64,000 bases of DNA, taken from positions 186,001 through 250,000 of the forward strand of contig NZ_JARXVF010000002.1 in the NCBI RefSeq assembly GCF_029892515.1, in the 5' to 3' direction. The translations under genes and the position numbers were made by a program. The notes below the pieces were generated by a model that made no database searches, was not told where the DNA came from, and saw only the letters and a program-made list of their open reading frames with translations. The DNA is from Pseudaminobacter soli (ex Li et al. 2025) (GTDB taxonomy: Bacteria; Pseudomonadota; Alphaproteobacteria; Rhizobiales; Rhizobiaceae). This document shows, in pieces, positions 26,350-35,391 of the stretch (positions are counted from its first letter, which is position 1; each line of letters opens with the position of its first letter).

Positions 26350-27026
26350 GTTTCGATCCCGCCATTATCACCGATAACCTGCCGCAGATTGTCGACGGCT
26401 TGCGTCTGACGATCCTGCTGTGGCTGGCCGGCACCATAACCGGCATGGCGCTCGGCTTCATGCTTGCGCTTTTGCAAACCTCGCGCCTTGGGCCGGTCCG
26501 GTTTCTCGTCAGGATCTATCAGTCGATCTTCCGGGGAACGCCCTTTCTGGTGCAGATCTTCCTGCTCTATTACGGCGGCCCGATGATCGGCCTTCTGTTG
26601 AACGCCGAGACAGCCGGTGTGCTAGGCCTCGCGCTCTATTCAGCCGCCTACTTCACCGAAATCTTCCGGGCGGGTTTTGGCGCGGTCAGTGTCGGGCAGG
26701 CGGAGGCAGGACGGATCTGCGGCCTGAGCGAATTCCAGATCCTGTGTCATATCCAACTTCCCCAGATGATGGTGACGATCACCCCCGCTCTCGTCGGCAT
26801 GTTCATCGTCATGAGCAAGGAAACGGCTATCCTTTCGGTCATGACCGTGCCCGAGATCACCGCCGTCCTTTCCGGGATCGGTTCCGCCACTTTCACATAC
26901 GTCGAGACATTGCTGACGCTGGTGCTTTGCTACTGGGTCCTCGTCGGCGCAACCACCTGGATCGGAAGCCGGGTCGAGCGGCATATGCAAAGACATCTCT
27001 TGCCTGAAAACGGAAAGACAGCATGA
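26346..27026 (+). CDS. Amino acid ABC transporter permease 2
   Basis: Protein of 226 residues, paralogous to the preceding permease and probably its heterodimer partner. Visible features: [20 protein letters not shown] at the N-terminus, [18 protein letters not shown], and the ATPase-coupling loop [24 protein letters not shown] overlaps link it to the genes on both sides. Confidence 0.9.
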   Translation: MSFDPAIITDNLPQIVDGLRLTILLWLAGTITGMALGFMLALLQTSRLGPVRFLVRIYQSIFRGTPFLVQIFLLYYGGPMIGLLLNAETAGVLGLALYSAAYFTEIFRAGFGAVSVGQAEAGRICGLSEFQILCHIQLPQMMVTITPALVGMFIVMSKETAILSVMTVPEITAVLSGIGSATFTYVETLLTLVLCYWVLVGATTWIGSRVERHMQRHLLPENGKTA

Positions 27027-27895
27027 CAAACCGGGAAAGCGCCATCGAGATCCGCGGGCTGAAGAAGAGCTTCGGCAAATTCCCGGTCCTCGACGACATC
27101 GATCTCGACATCCCGCGCTCGGCTGTTACCTGCATCATTGGCCCCTCCGGTTCCGGCAAGTCGACGCTCCTGCGCTGCATGGCTTTTCTGACCGATTTCG
27201 AGGCAGGTTCGATCCTGATCGAAGGCCAACCCCTGGGCTTCGTCGGGGAAGGGGCCGCGCGTCGTGCCTGCACGAACAAGGAGATCAATGCCGCGCGCGA
27301 GAGGGTCGGCTTCGTCTTCCAGCAGTTCAATCTCTGGCCGCATCTGACCGTACTCGAAAACGTCGCCATGCCGCTCAGGCTGGTGAACAAGCTTTCGAAG
27401 TCCGAGGCGGCGGGAAAGGCACGCAAAGCTCTGGCGAAGGTGGGGCTTGCCGATCACGTCTCGAAATACCCGACTTTTCTCTCCGGTGGCCAGCAGCAGC
27501 GCGTCGGCATTGCGCGGGCGCTGGCGCAAGATCCGCATATCATTCTCTTCGACGAACCGACCTCGGCGCTTGACCCCGAACTGGTGGGAGAGGTGCTGCA
27601 GGTGATGCGCGATCTTGCCGCTGACGGTATGACCATGGTGGTGGTGACCCACGAGATGGGGTTCGCCAGTCAGGTCGCCGATCAGGTGGTCTTTACCGAC
27701 AAGGGCGTGATTGCCGCCAAGGGCAGTCCGGCCGAGATCTTCGGCAATCCGGACAATCCACGGGTGCGGAGCTTCCTCGCCAATTATTTCGAGCGCAACA
27801 CGATCCGGTCTCGGCCGGCCGGTCGTGACGTGCCGGCGGCTGCAGGGCAACTTGGATGGGGGATGCCTTTGGTGGAAGGAAGCGGTAGGGCCTGA
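27023..27895 (+). CDS. Amino acid ABC transporter ATP-binding protein
   Basis: Protein of 290 residues with Walker [11 protein letters not shown]-loop [13 protein letters not shown], signature [15 protein letters not shown], Walker [13 protein letters not shown] and switch THEM. This is the GlnQ-type energising subunit of the importer. The C-terminal 40 residues beyond the usual end (after ANYFERNT) are not conserved in the family and may be an extension of no function. It is the last gene of the operon. Confidence 0.92.
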   Translation: MTNRESAIEIRGLKKSFGKFPVLDDIDLDIPRSAVTCIIGPSGSGKSTLLRCMAFLTDFEAGSILIEGQPLGFVGEGAARRACTNKEINAARERVGFVFQQFNLWPHLTVLENVAMPLRLVNKLSKSEAAGKARKALAKVGLADHVSKYPTFLSGGQQQRVGIARALAQDPHIILFDEPTSALDPELVGEVLQVMRDLAADGMTMVVVTHEMGFASQVADQVVFTDKGVIAAKGSPAEIFGNPDNPRVRSFLANYFERNTIRSRPAGRDVPAAAGQLGWGMPLVEGSGRA

Positions 27896-28152
27896 GCGGC
27901 AGTCGGGCTACCATGCGTTTGCTGTCAGGCAGGCGAAAGAATCTGGCGCCCGCAGAAGCGCATCGCAATGGTTCTGTTGCAACGGCCGATTGGAAGCGAA
28001 AAGCGCCCGATAGAATGCGCAAGTAACGTGCTGTTGTTACATTTCCGCGACACCTTCGGCGGCTGCAGCAATGCCGTTTTCCCCGACATCACGCGCGGCG
28101 CAAGTTTGGATAAACTGCCTCTCGCCTGAACTAGCCTTCTTCGATGATGATC

Positions 28153-28186
28153 GCCCGCCCCGGTCCCCGAGGCGGGCATTTTCTTG
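28153..28186 (+). terminator. Rho-independent terminator-like hairpin
   Basis: GCCCGCC (28153-28159) pairs with GGCGGGC (28171-28177), with an inner CGG/CCG pair, followed by ATTTTCTT. It lies between the end of the ABC operon and the convergent MFS gene and points along the plus strand. The 250 bases between the ATPase gene and this hairpin hold no gene. Confidence 0.75.
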
Positions 28187-28193
28187 CTTGGAT

Positions 28194-29390
28194 CTAAGGC
28201 CGTTCTTCGGGTGGCTTGATGTGGCGAAACTGGACCAGCACCAACAGGTCGTAGCTGATTTTCAGCGCGCCACAGATGAGGAGCGGCCACGCCCGAAGTG
28301 AGGCGGCGAATAGCAGCCCCGCCAAGGTCGGGCTAATCGCGGCAGCGAGGCTGCGCGGCACCGAGGTGAAGCTGGCAGCGGCGGGGCGCTCCCTCTCGGT
28401 CACCACCGCCATGACGTAGGACGAGCGCGTCGGCACATCCATCTGCGATAACGCCGCTCGAACAAGCAAAAGAGCGAGCGCCACGGGCAAGGTTGGCGCA
28501 ACCGCGGCCAGCATCAGGGCAATACTGGAGGGGATATGAGTGAACACCATGGTGTTGATGAGCCCGATGCGTCGCGACAGCCAGGCGGCGACCGGATAGG
28601 AAGCCGCCGAGAGCACGCCGGACCAGAAGAAGAATGTGCCGGCCTGCGACAGCGACAGGTTGAACGTCTCAAACAACCACAGCGCCAGCAGGGACTGAAC
28701 GACAAAGCCGCCGGCGAACGCATCGAGACTGAACAGCGCCGCCAGCTTGATGACGACGTGGCGGGAGGGCCCGAGCGTGGCCGCTGATTTGATTTGTCGG
28801 GTTGCCTCACGCTCGGGGATACGAGCGTAGAGCGCGCCTCCGAACACGCCCAGCAATGTGTAAAGGACGAACATGGCCCTTATGCCGCCGAGCCGGTCGA
28901 GACCGAACATCGCCAGATGATCCGGAATTGCCGCGGCCAGTCCGCCAAACGCTGCGGCAATGGCTCCCACGAAACTGTAGCGGGCGAACATCTCGGTGCG
29001 CGCGGATGATGTGACTTCGCGCGCGAGAACGGCATGTTCCAGTGGCACAAAAATGCTGACGCTGCCGGCGGATGGGTTGACCGTTCCGGCGAAGGCAACG
29101 AGCAACAGCGGCCCATAGCCTCGAAGACCGACGAACGCCGCGCCGGTTGCAACCATCAGGCCGGCAGCGGCAAGCAAAAGCTGGCGATGATCGTGCCCGG
29201 CACCGAGCAAGCCGATGCCGATGGTGAGGAGAGCGGACCCCAACAGCGACGCGGTCGCAACAATCCCGACCTGCAGCGGCGTAAACCCGAGCGCGAGCAG
29301 ATAGACCGGCAACAGCACGGCCACGTAAGCGTCGCCGAAGTCGCGCAAGGCACGCGCCGCGAGCAAATACTTTGCCGGTTGGATTCGCAT
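28194..29390 (-). CDS. MFS transporter
   Basis: Protein of 398 residues with about twelve hydrophobic segments and the major-facilitator layout of two six-helix halves. Seen: FGDAYVAVLLPVYLLALGFT at the first helix, a short loop with GAGHDHRQLL in place of the usual RxGRR motif, and a central charged loop (RIPEREATRQIKSAATLGPS). The substrate cannot be inferred. The ATG at 29390 has a weak ribosome binding site. It is convergent with the ABC operon and has no operon partner. Confidence 0.8.
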   Translation of the reverse strand: MRIQPAKYLLAARALRDFGDAYVAVLLPVYLLALGFTPLQVGIVATASLLGSALLTIGIGLLGAGHDHRQLLLAAAGLMVATGAAFVGLRGYGPLLLVAFAGTVNPSAGSVSIFVPLEHAVLAREVTSSARTEMFARYSFVGAIAAAFGGLAAAIPDHLAMFGLDRLGGIRAMFVLYTLLGVFGGALYARIPEREATRQIKSAATLGPSRHVVIKLAALFSLDAFAGGFVVQSLLALWLFETFNLSLSQAGTFFFWSGVLSAASYPVAAWLSRRIGLINTMVFTHIPSSIALMLAAVAPTLPVALALLLVRAALSQMDVPTRSSYVMAVVTERERPAAASFTSVPRSLAAAISPTLAGLLFAASLRAWPLLICGALKISYDLLVLVQFRHIKPPEERP

Positions 29391-29781
29391 TTGTTCTGCC
29401 AGCCGAAATCGACGCAGGCAGAAGTAGATTACTCCATTTCCATTGGTCGTGCGCAGGCCGAGGGGCGAACGCGAGTTAGGATCCGAACGTCTGCTCTTTG
29501 GCCTTCTGCGCCAAAAGCTGCCAGTTCGCCTACAGCCCTAAACTGCCAGTCCGCTTCGCGCCCATGTCGGCCATAGGGACCAGCTTTGCCTGTTGCTGAA
29601 AGCAGACATTGCCGGTCACGTGTTGCGGGTCGAAGCCGCGCCGTGAGCGTGCTGCAGCTTTCGCGATTGGTTGACTGCTTTGGCTGTTAGCCGACCACTT
29701 TGCCAGCCGAGATAATTGACACCGATCCCCGCTGATTGCCGTATGAATATCGTGTTGGAGGAAGTTTCCGTCCCAACTCAT
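29391..29781. other. Intergenic region with dispersed repeat copy
   Basis: Bases about 29510-29620 are a long copy of the dispersed repeat: AAACTGCCAGTCCGCTTCGC, CATGTCGGCCATAGGG and GCTGAAAGCAGACATT in order. No gene is supported. Confidence 0.55.
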
Positions 29782-30444
29782 TCACCCTCGAAAGCGAAAC
29801 GCATCCACAAACAACGTGAAGGCTGTCGACGCGTGCCGCCGGTGCGGATAGTAGAGATGGTACCCGGGCAGGTCGGGCGTGAAGCGGTTTAGCGCGCGCA
29901 GGAGCTGGCCTTCGTCGAGATGGTGCTGGACCTGATCGAGCGGCAGATAGGCGAGGCCGTGGCCGTCAAGTGCTGCCTCGCGGATCAGGTCGATGTTGTT
30001 GAAGGCAAGCGGCCCGTCGACGCTCACTCGCGTCTCCCGGCCGCCGCGCATCGGCAGGCGCAGGTTGATTGCGCGATGATCGATCAGCCTTGCGGGTGAA
30101 GTCGGCATGGCATGACGCCGGGAATAGTCCGGTGAGCCGACGATCGCCATGGGAATATCCGGTCCGATCCGCACCGCGATCATGTCCTTGGCGATTTCCC
30201 CGCCGAGTCGGATGCCAGCATCGAAGCGATCGGCCACCACGTCGACCAATCCATAATCGACCGTTACTTCGATATTGATGTCGGGGTTGTCCGGGAGCAG
30301 CCGCTTCAAGGTGGGAACGAGGATTGTTTTGGCCGCGTGCTCGACGGTGGTGATACGGATCGTGCCGGACGGCCGGTCGCGCAAACAGAATGGCGGCGGC
30401 CATGATCGTAGCGTGCGACGCCAATGCCCCCCTTGCCGCGTCAT
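29782..30444 (-). pseudogene. LysR-type regulator fragment, DNA-binding domain missing
   Basis: From about 30380 to 29782 the frame encodes the substrate-binding half of a LysR-type regulator: RPSGTIRITTVEHAAKTILV, DINIEVTVDYGLVDVVADRF, DAGIRLGGEIAKDMIAVRIG and a closing FTLFVDAFRFRG. The helix-turn-helix that should precede it by about 90 residues is absent; upstream sequence has no homologous reading in any frame I checked. The first 22 residues or so of the open frame look unrelated. It is therefore a 5'-truncated remnant, not a functional repressor or activator. Confidence 0.75.
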
Positions 30445-30536
30445 CCATGCCTCAATGAGCGACGATGTAACAATCGAAGCGACGTGCCGAGCCTCGCAGA
30501 AATGCCGCGCATTGCGTCGGAATATTGTGGCGATGG

Positions 30537-30701
30537 CTAACGGATCCGGAGGAAATATAGCGGTGCAGTCAAGTACTCGAAAATCTCTCCGGCCGCCTTC
30601 CCGTTTAGAGGATCAGAATGTTCCTTACCGATACGGTTCAAGTGCAAAGCAATGGCTGCGGTGACAAGTAAAGCGACCCACAACATCAGCGGCAGAAACA
30701 C
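30537..30701 (-). CDS. Possible small membrane protein, 54 residues
   Basis: Short open frame after the DUF1259 stop codon. It reads VFLPLMLWVALLVTAAIALH as one membrane segment followed by a charged tail with GKAAGEIFEYLTAPLYF. The start could be a GTG at 30701 or an ATG at 30686; neither has a strong ribosome binding site. Position and direction make it a possible last gene of the minus-strand chromate operon. Confidence 0.4.
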   Translation of the reverse strand: MFLPLMLWVALLVTAAIALHLNRIGKEHSDPLNGKAAGEIFEYLTAPLYFLRIR

Positions 30702-30716
30702 AGCCAGTCTTGCCGT

Positions 30717-31607
30717 TCAGTCCTTGGCAAGATGGATCCTGTCGAGCGCCGCGCGCAGCCCATGGGTAAGCTTGGTCACGTCATCATTCGCCCAGAAGTG
30801 CATGAAGAACAGATGCGGCTTGTCGTCGAGCATATGATTGTGCAGCGCCGTCACATCGATGCCGTTCTCGCGCAGGGCTCGCTGCACAGGCCCGACTTCT
30901 GTCGCGATGAGCACGAAATCACCGGTGACCGCCGCTCTGCTGTTGCCGGTCGGCTGGAAGTTAATGGAGTTCGCGGACCCCATGGCTTCCGGCAGGTCCA
31001 TGCCGCCTTCGCTGATCTTTTCCGCCCGTGGAATGCTGACCTGATACACGCCGCCGTTCACCTTGCCCTTGTGGCCAAGCGTCTGGTCGATGAGGGCTGT
31101 GTCGAGATCGACGGAAGTCGAGGGTGATGCGGCATTCGCCCCTGCGTCGGAGAGTGGTGTCCGGCTTTCCTCCAGGGCGTCATGTAGGCTGGCGGCGAGC
31201 TTCACGGGGTCACCGCGCCCCAGAACATGCATGTACACTGTGGCCGGATCGGAGCGCAGCAGGTGATTGTGGAGTGCGGTGATCTCGATGTCGCCTTTGA
31301 TCAGCTTCATCATCACCGGATTGACCTCCGGCGGGGTCAACACGAGGTCGCCCATGACCGTGACCTCGCTGTCATTCATCGACCTGAACGCCAACCAAGA
31401 GCCGAGTGCCAGAGCTGGCTTGAGCTCCACGCCGTCGAGAACGACCTTCAGGTCCGAGCGAGGCAGCCCCACGCGGTAGATGCCGCCAGACACCAGCGTG
31501 CCGGATTTGCCAAGCGCCTTGCCGACCGCCGTCCAGTCAGGCTCTGCGTGGGCCTGGCCAAGAAAAATTGCAAGCAGGATAGCGCCGATAGGGAATTTCG
31601 CGTGCAT
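30717..31607 (-). CDS. DUF1259 exported protein with two repeated domains
   Basis: Protein of 296 residues with a signal peptide (MHAKFPIGAILLAIFLGQAH, cleavage near AHA-EPD). Two DUF1259 domains follow in tandem: each has a VxGGxYxVxxPR start, a GDFVL or GDLVL strand and the motif ITALHNHLL or VTALHNHML with a closing MH. The paired His motifs suggest metal or small-molecule binding, but the function of the family is unknown. GGAGACTGG precedes the ATG at 31607. It lies 47 bases after the short ChrB-like gene, in a divergent chromate-resistance locus. Confidence 0.82.
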   Translation of the reverse strand: MHAKFPIGAILLAIFLGQAHAEPDWTAVGKALGKSGTLVSGGIYRVGLPRSDLKVVLDGVELKPALALGSWLAFRSMNDSEVTVMGDLVLTPPEVNPVMMKLIKGDIEITALHNHLLRSDPATVYMHVLGRGDPVKLAASLHDALEESRTPLSDAGANAASPSTSVDLDTALIDQTLGHKGKVNGGVYQVSIPRAEKISEGGMDLPEAMGSANSINFQPTGNSRAAVTGDFVLIATEVGPVQRALRENGIDVTALHNHMLDDKPHLFFMHFWANDDVTKLTHGLRAALDRIHLAKD

Positions 31608-31654
31608 TCCAGTCTCCGTCGCCTCCGATCCAAGGGGTGTATCCCCGCAAAGCT

Positions 31655-32125
31655 TCACGTAACGGCCGTTCCCATTGCTGGCGGCCAGCTGTGCGTTTCT
31701 GTCTTGCGCCGCGATGCCCAGGCGTAGAGAGCGTCGTAAATGACAAAGCCGTGTCTCAGTACCTCATGGTCGTCCGGAGACACGTCCCGAAGTCCCAGGG
31801 AGATCGCCAGAAGGCCAGCTGACTGAGGCGTGAGGTCATGTCGGTCGGTGTCGGCACCGCGGACGATCGCGGCGATCGTCACGATCGCCGGATCATGGCC
31901 AAGGCCGTGCTTCGCGACGAAGGCGTCGAAGCTGCAGCCTTCGCCGACATGCGTGTATTCGACACCGGGCACGTCGTACGGGATCGCCCCGGTCTCCTCG
32001 GCGACCTTGATCACCTGATCCGGCGGCACAAACAGGAACTCGGGATCCTTGTCGATGAACCGCGCGACAAGCCAGGGGCAGGCGATGCGGTCGATGACCG
32101 GGCGTTCGCGTGTAACCCATTTCAT
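31655..32125 (-). CDS. Short ChrB-like protein (ChrB C-terminal domain only)
   Basis: Protein of 156 residues matching the C-terminal domain of ChrB: VTRERPVIDRIACPWLVARF, then CSFDAFVAKHGLG and IVRGADTDRHDL. It is paralogous to the second half of the full-length ChrB at 32936-33928 and lacks that protein's N-terminal regulatory part. AGGGAGA, overlapping the stop of the preceding gene, precedes the ATG at 32125. Chromate-related role is inferred from the context. Confidence 0.85.
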   Translation of the reverse strand: MKWVTRERPVIDRIACPWLVARFIDKDPEFLFVPPDQVIKVAEETGAIPYDVPGVEYTHVGEGCSFDAFVAKHGLGHDPAIVTIAAIVRGADTDRHDLTPQSAGLLAISLGLRDVSPDDHEVLRHGFVIYDALYAWASRRKTETHSWPPAMGTAVT

Positions 32126-32129
32126 GGTT

Positions 32130-32843
32130 TCATCTCCCTTCTGTTTGCGAAAGCGGCACCGTTGGCGCGCCAATGGCGTGCCAGGCGGCGATGCCGCCCG
32201 CCGGGTTGTGCGCGTCTAGCCCGCGGCGACGAAGTTCGGCGGCGACGTCGGCGCTGACCCGGAGGCCATAGATGCCGTATACGATGATCGGCTTGTCCGT
32301 CGGCAGGTCGCCAGCCCAGCCCGCGATCTTCTCCGGAGCACGCACGAGTGCCCCCGGTAACATGTCGTGGCGCTTTGCCATGACGTCGGCGAGGCAGACG
32401 TCGAGGAGAGCAATATCCTCCTTCGCCTCCAGGTGGATCAGCAGCCGCCGGTGTCGTTCCGACCAGGTGAGCAGGGTCCAGCCCGAGCCGCCCGCCTGGG
32501 CCTTGGCGCAGGCGGTGAAGTGGATACGCCAGCGCGCGACACTGCCAAAATCCCGTTCGATGTCATGGGTCAGATCGCCGCGCACGTCACTCGAACCACC
32601 TAATCCTTCGAAGTAGATCTCGTGCAGGATCGCCGAGTTGGCGGCGACAAGCTCCTCGCGTTTCAGGCCATTTATGTCGAAGATCGGGGCTGTGCCCCAG
32701 TCGAGGTCATCCAGGCGGCGCTCGATTGCGTTCAGTCGGCGGACGGCACCCCCGTAGTTGTTCTCGTAGTGGCTGGCGAGAAGGCGTTCGCAGAGACCGT
32801 CAAGGCGGTTGGGTTTAAAGGGCAGTGGGATGATCTGGTGCAT
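32130..32843 (-). CDS. Superoxide dismutase-like/rhodanese fusion protein of the chromate locus
   Basis: Protein of 237 residues. Residues about 1-150 resemble the Fe/Mn superoxide dismutase fold (ChrC type): LLASHYENNYGGAVRRLN keeps the first ligand His and NSAILHEIYFEGLGG the second. The expected DxWEHAY pair is not present; the sequence passes instead into a rhodanese-like domain (IALLDVCLADVMAKRHDMLP, GAL, then IIVYGIYGLRVSADVAAELR). The rhodanese active-site Cys (usual VYCxxG) is Gly here. So both catalytic centres look incomplete as read. GCGAGGA lies before the ATG at 32843; a TTG at 32867 is in frame. First gene of the minus-strand arm. Confidence 0.8.
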   Translation of the reverse strand: MHQIIPLPFKPNRLDGLCERLLASHYENNYGGAVRRLNAIERRLDDLDWGTAPIFDINGLKREELVAANSAILHEIYFEGLGGSSDVRGDLTHDIERDFGSVARWRIHFTACAKAQAGGSGWTLLTWSERHRRLLIHLEAKEDIALLDVCLADVMAKRHDMLPGALVRAPEKIAGWAGDLPTDKPIIVYGIYGLRVSADVAAELRRRGLDAHNPAGGIAAWHAIGAPTVPLSQTEGR

Positions 32844-32935
32844 GGCGTCCTCGCTTGGGGTACGCAACCGATTGAATGCTACGCCTTAGTCCAATATGAT
32901 ACAAGTGTTGCATACGTGAGATTTGATGATACGGT
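32844..32935. promoter_or_regulatory. Divergent chromate promoter region
   Basis: The 92-base gap serves both chr arms. It is AT-rich and contains two direct ATGATAC repeats at 32896-32902 and 32926-32932, 30 bases (about three helical turns) apart, and several TATG/GATAC-like hexamers. In known systems ChrB binds this type of gap; no site is proven here. Confidence 0.5.
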
Positions 32936-33928
32936 ATGGATATGATCGATGACTTGATAGTTGCGGAGCAGCGCTGGCTGTTCCTGATCCACCAACTGCC
33001 GAGCAAGCCCGCCTACTTCCGGGTGAAGATCTGGCGTCGCCTGCAAGGGATCGGAGCGGTCGCCGTCAAGAGCACGGTCTATGCGCTGCCTGCGAACGCC
33101 GAGACGCAGGAGGACTTCGAATGGCTTCTGAAGGAGATCGTCGAGGGTGGCGGCGAGGCCTTGGTGTGTGAGGCACGCCTCATCGACGGCCTTTCAGACG
33201 CTCAGGCGCGCGGGCTCTTCGATGCCGCGCGCGACGAGGACTACGAGGAAATCGCCAAGGAAGCGCGGGCGCTTTGGGCGCGGCTCGAGGACACTGCTGC
33301 GCCCGACGAAATGGCCGATGCCCGAACGCAGTCGTGTCGTCTGCGCAAGCGGCTTACGGAAATCGCGGCGATCGACTTCTTCGGCGCGACCGGTCGCCTC
33401 TCGGCCGAAAGCCTGGTCGCGGAGCTGGAGCGCAGGCTCACGGAGGATACGGACATGACCAAAGACTTGCCAGAAGCGCCGCCGCCGTTGGCGGGCGATC
33501 TCAAAGGACGAATTTGGGTCACGCGCAAGGGCGTGCATGTCGACCGCATCGCCTGCAGTTGGCTGATCCGTCGATTCATCGATCCCGACGCGGTCATCCG
33601 CTTTGTTCCGGGAAAGGGCTATGCCCCGGACGCGGGAGAATTGCGGTTCGACATGTTCGAAGGGGAGATCACCCATGAAGGCGACCACTGCAGTTTTGAG
33701 GTCTTGCTCAATCGGGCCCACATCAATGACCCGGCGCTTCAGGCCATTGGCGAGATCGTCCACGACATCGACCTAAAGGACGCGAAGTTCGGTCGAGAGG
33801 AGACGAGCGGCATTGCCAGTCTCATCGCCGGAATCTGCGTGGCGAACCCCGAGGATGAACAGCGGATCGCCCAAGGCGCACCCGTCTTCGACAACCTGTA
33901 TCAGTATTTCCACACCAAGGGCGGATAA
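32936..33928 (+). CDS. chrB: Chromate resistance protein ChrB (chromate-sensing regulator)
   Basis: Protein of 330 residues. The N-terminal part (RWLFLIHQLPSKPAYFRVKI, WRRLQGIGAVAVKSTVYALP) is the winged-helix-like regulatory half; the C-terminal part (VTRKGVHVDRIACSWLIRRF, CSFEVLLNRAHI) is the ChrB C-terminal domain. In studied bacteria ChrB acts as a chromate-responsive regulator of chrA. The ATG at 32936 is used; a second ATG two codons on is possible. It is followed 17 bases later by chrA. Confidence 0.92.
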   Translation: MDMIDDLIVAEQRWLFLIHQLPSKPAYFRVKIWRRLQGIGAVAVKSTVYALPANAETQEDFEWLLKEIVEGGGEALVCEARLIDGLSDAQARGLFDAARDEDYEEIAKEARALWARLEDTAAPDEMADARTQSCRLRKRLTEIAAIDFFGATGRLSAESLVAELERRLTEDTDMTKDLPEAPPPLAGDLKGRIWVTRKGVHVDRIACSWLIRRFIDPDAVIRFVPGKGYAPDAGELRFDMFEGEITHEGDHCSFEVLLNRAHINDPALQAIGEIVHDIDLKDAKFGREETSGIASLIAGICVANPEDEQRIAQGAPVFDNLYQYFHTKGG

Positions 33929-33945
33929 CGCACAGGAACGAAACC

Positions 33946-35358
33946 ATGAGCAAGATTGGCGACATACACGCCGTCCCGGACCGACACTCTGATGCTCCTG
34001 CCCATGGCATTCCGTTCGGCGAAGCGGTTCGCGTCTGGGCGCGTGTCGCGGCCCTGAGCTTTGGCGGCCCTGTGGGGCAGATCGCGGTAATGCATCGCAT
34101 ATTGGTCGATGAGAAGCGTTGGATCGGAGAAGCCAGGTTCCTTCACGCCCTCAACTACTGCATGCTGCTCCCAGGGCCCGAGGCCCAGCAGTTGGCGGTC
34201 TATGTCGGATGGCTGCTCCACAAAACGAAAGGCGGCCTCGTTGCCGGCGCGCTGTTCGTGCTTCCGGGCTTCCTATCGATTCTGGCGCTGAGCTACGTCT
34301 ACGCAGCGTTCGGCAAGGTCGGAATTGTCGAAGGGCTCTTCTTCGGGCTCAAGGCAGCGGTGCTGACCATCGTTGTGCAGGCCGTGATCCGGATAGGCCA
34401 GCGTGCCTTGAGGAACACCGTCATGGTGGGGATCTCGGTCGCGGCATTCGTGGCGATCTTCTTCTTCCGCGTGCCTTTCCCAATCATCATTCTCGTCGCC
34501 GGGGTGGCCGGATACGTTGGAGGACGCAGGGGGTCGCCCCTGTTTCGTGTCGGCGGTGGGCACAAAGCTGGCGACAATGCGGCGCTGGACGAGGACTCGG
34601 CTCTGGGCAAGGACACGCCCCGACACGCGCGCCCAAACATCGCCTGGTCGTTGAAGATATCCGGAATCTTTCTACTGCTATGGCTGTTGCCCGTTGCGAT
34701 TTGCCTCGCTCTGTTGGGACGAGACAGCGTCTTTAGTCAGATCGCAGTGTTCTTCAGCCAAATGGCGATGGTAACGTTCGGCGGTGCCTATGCGGTGCTG
34801 GCCTATGTCGCGCAGGAGGCAGTCCAACACTTCGGATGGCTGCAGCCAGGGGAGATGCTGGACGGGTTGGGAATGGCGGAAACGACACCGGGCCCCCTGA
34901 TCATGGTTGTCCAGTTCGTCGGTTTCATGGGCGCGTTCCGGCATCCTGGCATCCTCAATCCGATGCTGGCTGGGACGCTTGGAGCGATACTCACCACTTG
35001 GGTTACGTTCGTGCCATGCTTCCTGTGGATCTTCCTGGGCGCGCCATACATTGAGGTTCTGCGGGGCAACGCGGCACTGACCGGAGCGATGTCGGCGATC
35101 ACCGCCGCGGTCGTCGGCGTGGTCATGAACCTGGCCACATGGTTCGCACTGCACACCCTGTTCGGACAACTGAACCCATGGCAAGGATATGGCATTCTCG
35201 TCGACGTGCCCGTCTGGCTGACGGCGAATGTTCCCGCCATGGTGCTGACCGCAGCCGCTGCCATCGCCACGTTCGGATTCGGCACCAAGATGATTCCGAC
35301 GCTCCTGGCCTGTTCGATCGCAGGAATGGCCTGGTACCTGGCAGGTGGCAACATTTGA
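33946..35358 (+). CDS. chrA: Chromate efflux transporter ChrA
   Basis: Protein of 470 residues of the long-chain CHR family, which exports chromate from the cytoplasm. Two homologous halves are visible: FGGPVGQIAVMHRILVDEKR and PGPEAQQLAVYVGWLLHKTK in the first, VTFGGAYAVLAYVAQEAVQH and TPGPLIMVVQFVGF in the second, with about ten hydrophobic segments. A low-complexity charged linker (GGHKAGDNAALDEDSALGKD) joins the halves. AGGAACG precedes the ATG. It is co-directional with chrB, 17 bases apart. Confidence 0.95.
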   Translation: MSKIGDIHAVPDRHSDAPAHGIPFGEAVRVWARVAALSFGGPVGQIAVMHRILVDEKRWIGEARFLHALNYCMLLPGPEAQQLAVYVGWLLHKTKGGLVAGALFVLPGFLSILALSYVYAAFGKVGIVEGLFFGLKAAVLTIVVQAVIRIGQRALRNTVMVGISVAAFVAIFFFRVPFPIIILVAGVAGYVGGRRGSPLFRVGGGHKAGDNAALDEDSALGKDTPRHARPNIAWSLKISGIFLLLWLLPVAICLALLGRDSVFSQIAVFFSQMAMVTFGGAYAVLAYVAQEAVQHFGWLQPGEMLDGLGMAETTPGPLIMVVQFVGFMGAFRHPGILNPMLAGTLGAILTTWVTFVPCFLWIFLGAPYIEVLRGNAALTGAMSAITAAVVGVVMNLATWFALHTLFGQLNPWQGYGILVDVPVWLTANVPAMVLTAAAAIATFGFGTKMIPTLLACSIAGMAWYLAGGNI

Positions 35359-35391
35359 CGACTGCCCGCCTTCTCCGAACCAGCATCGCCC

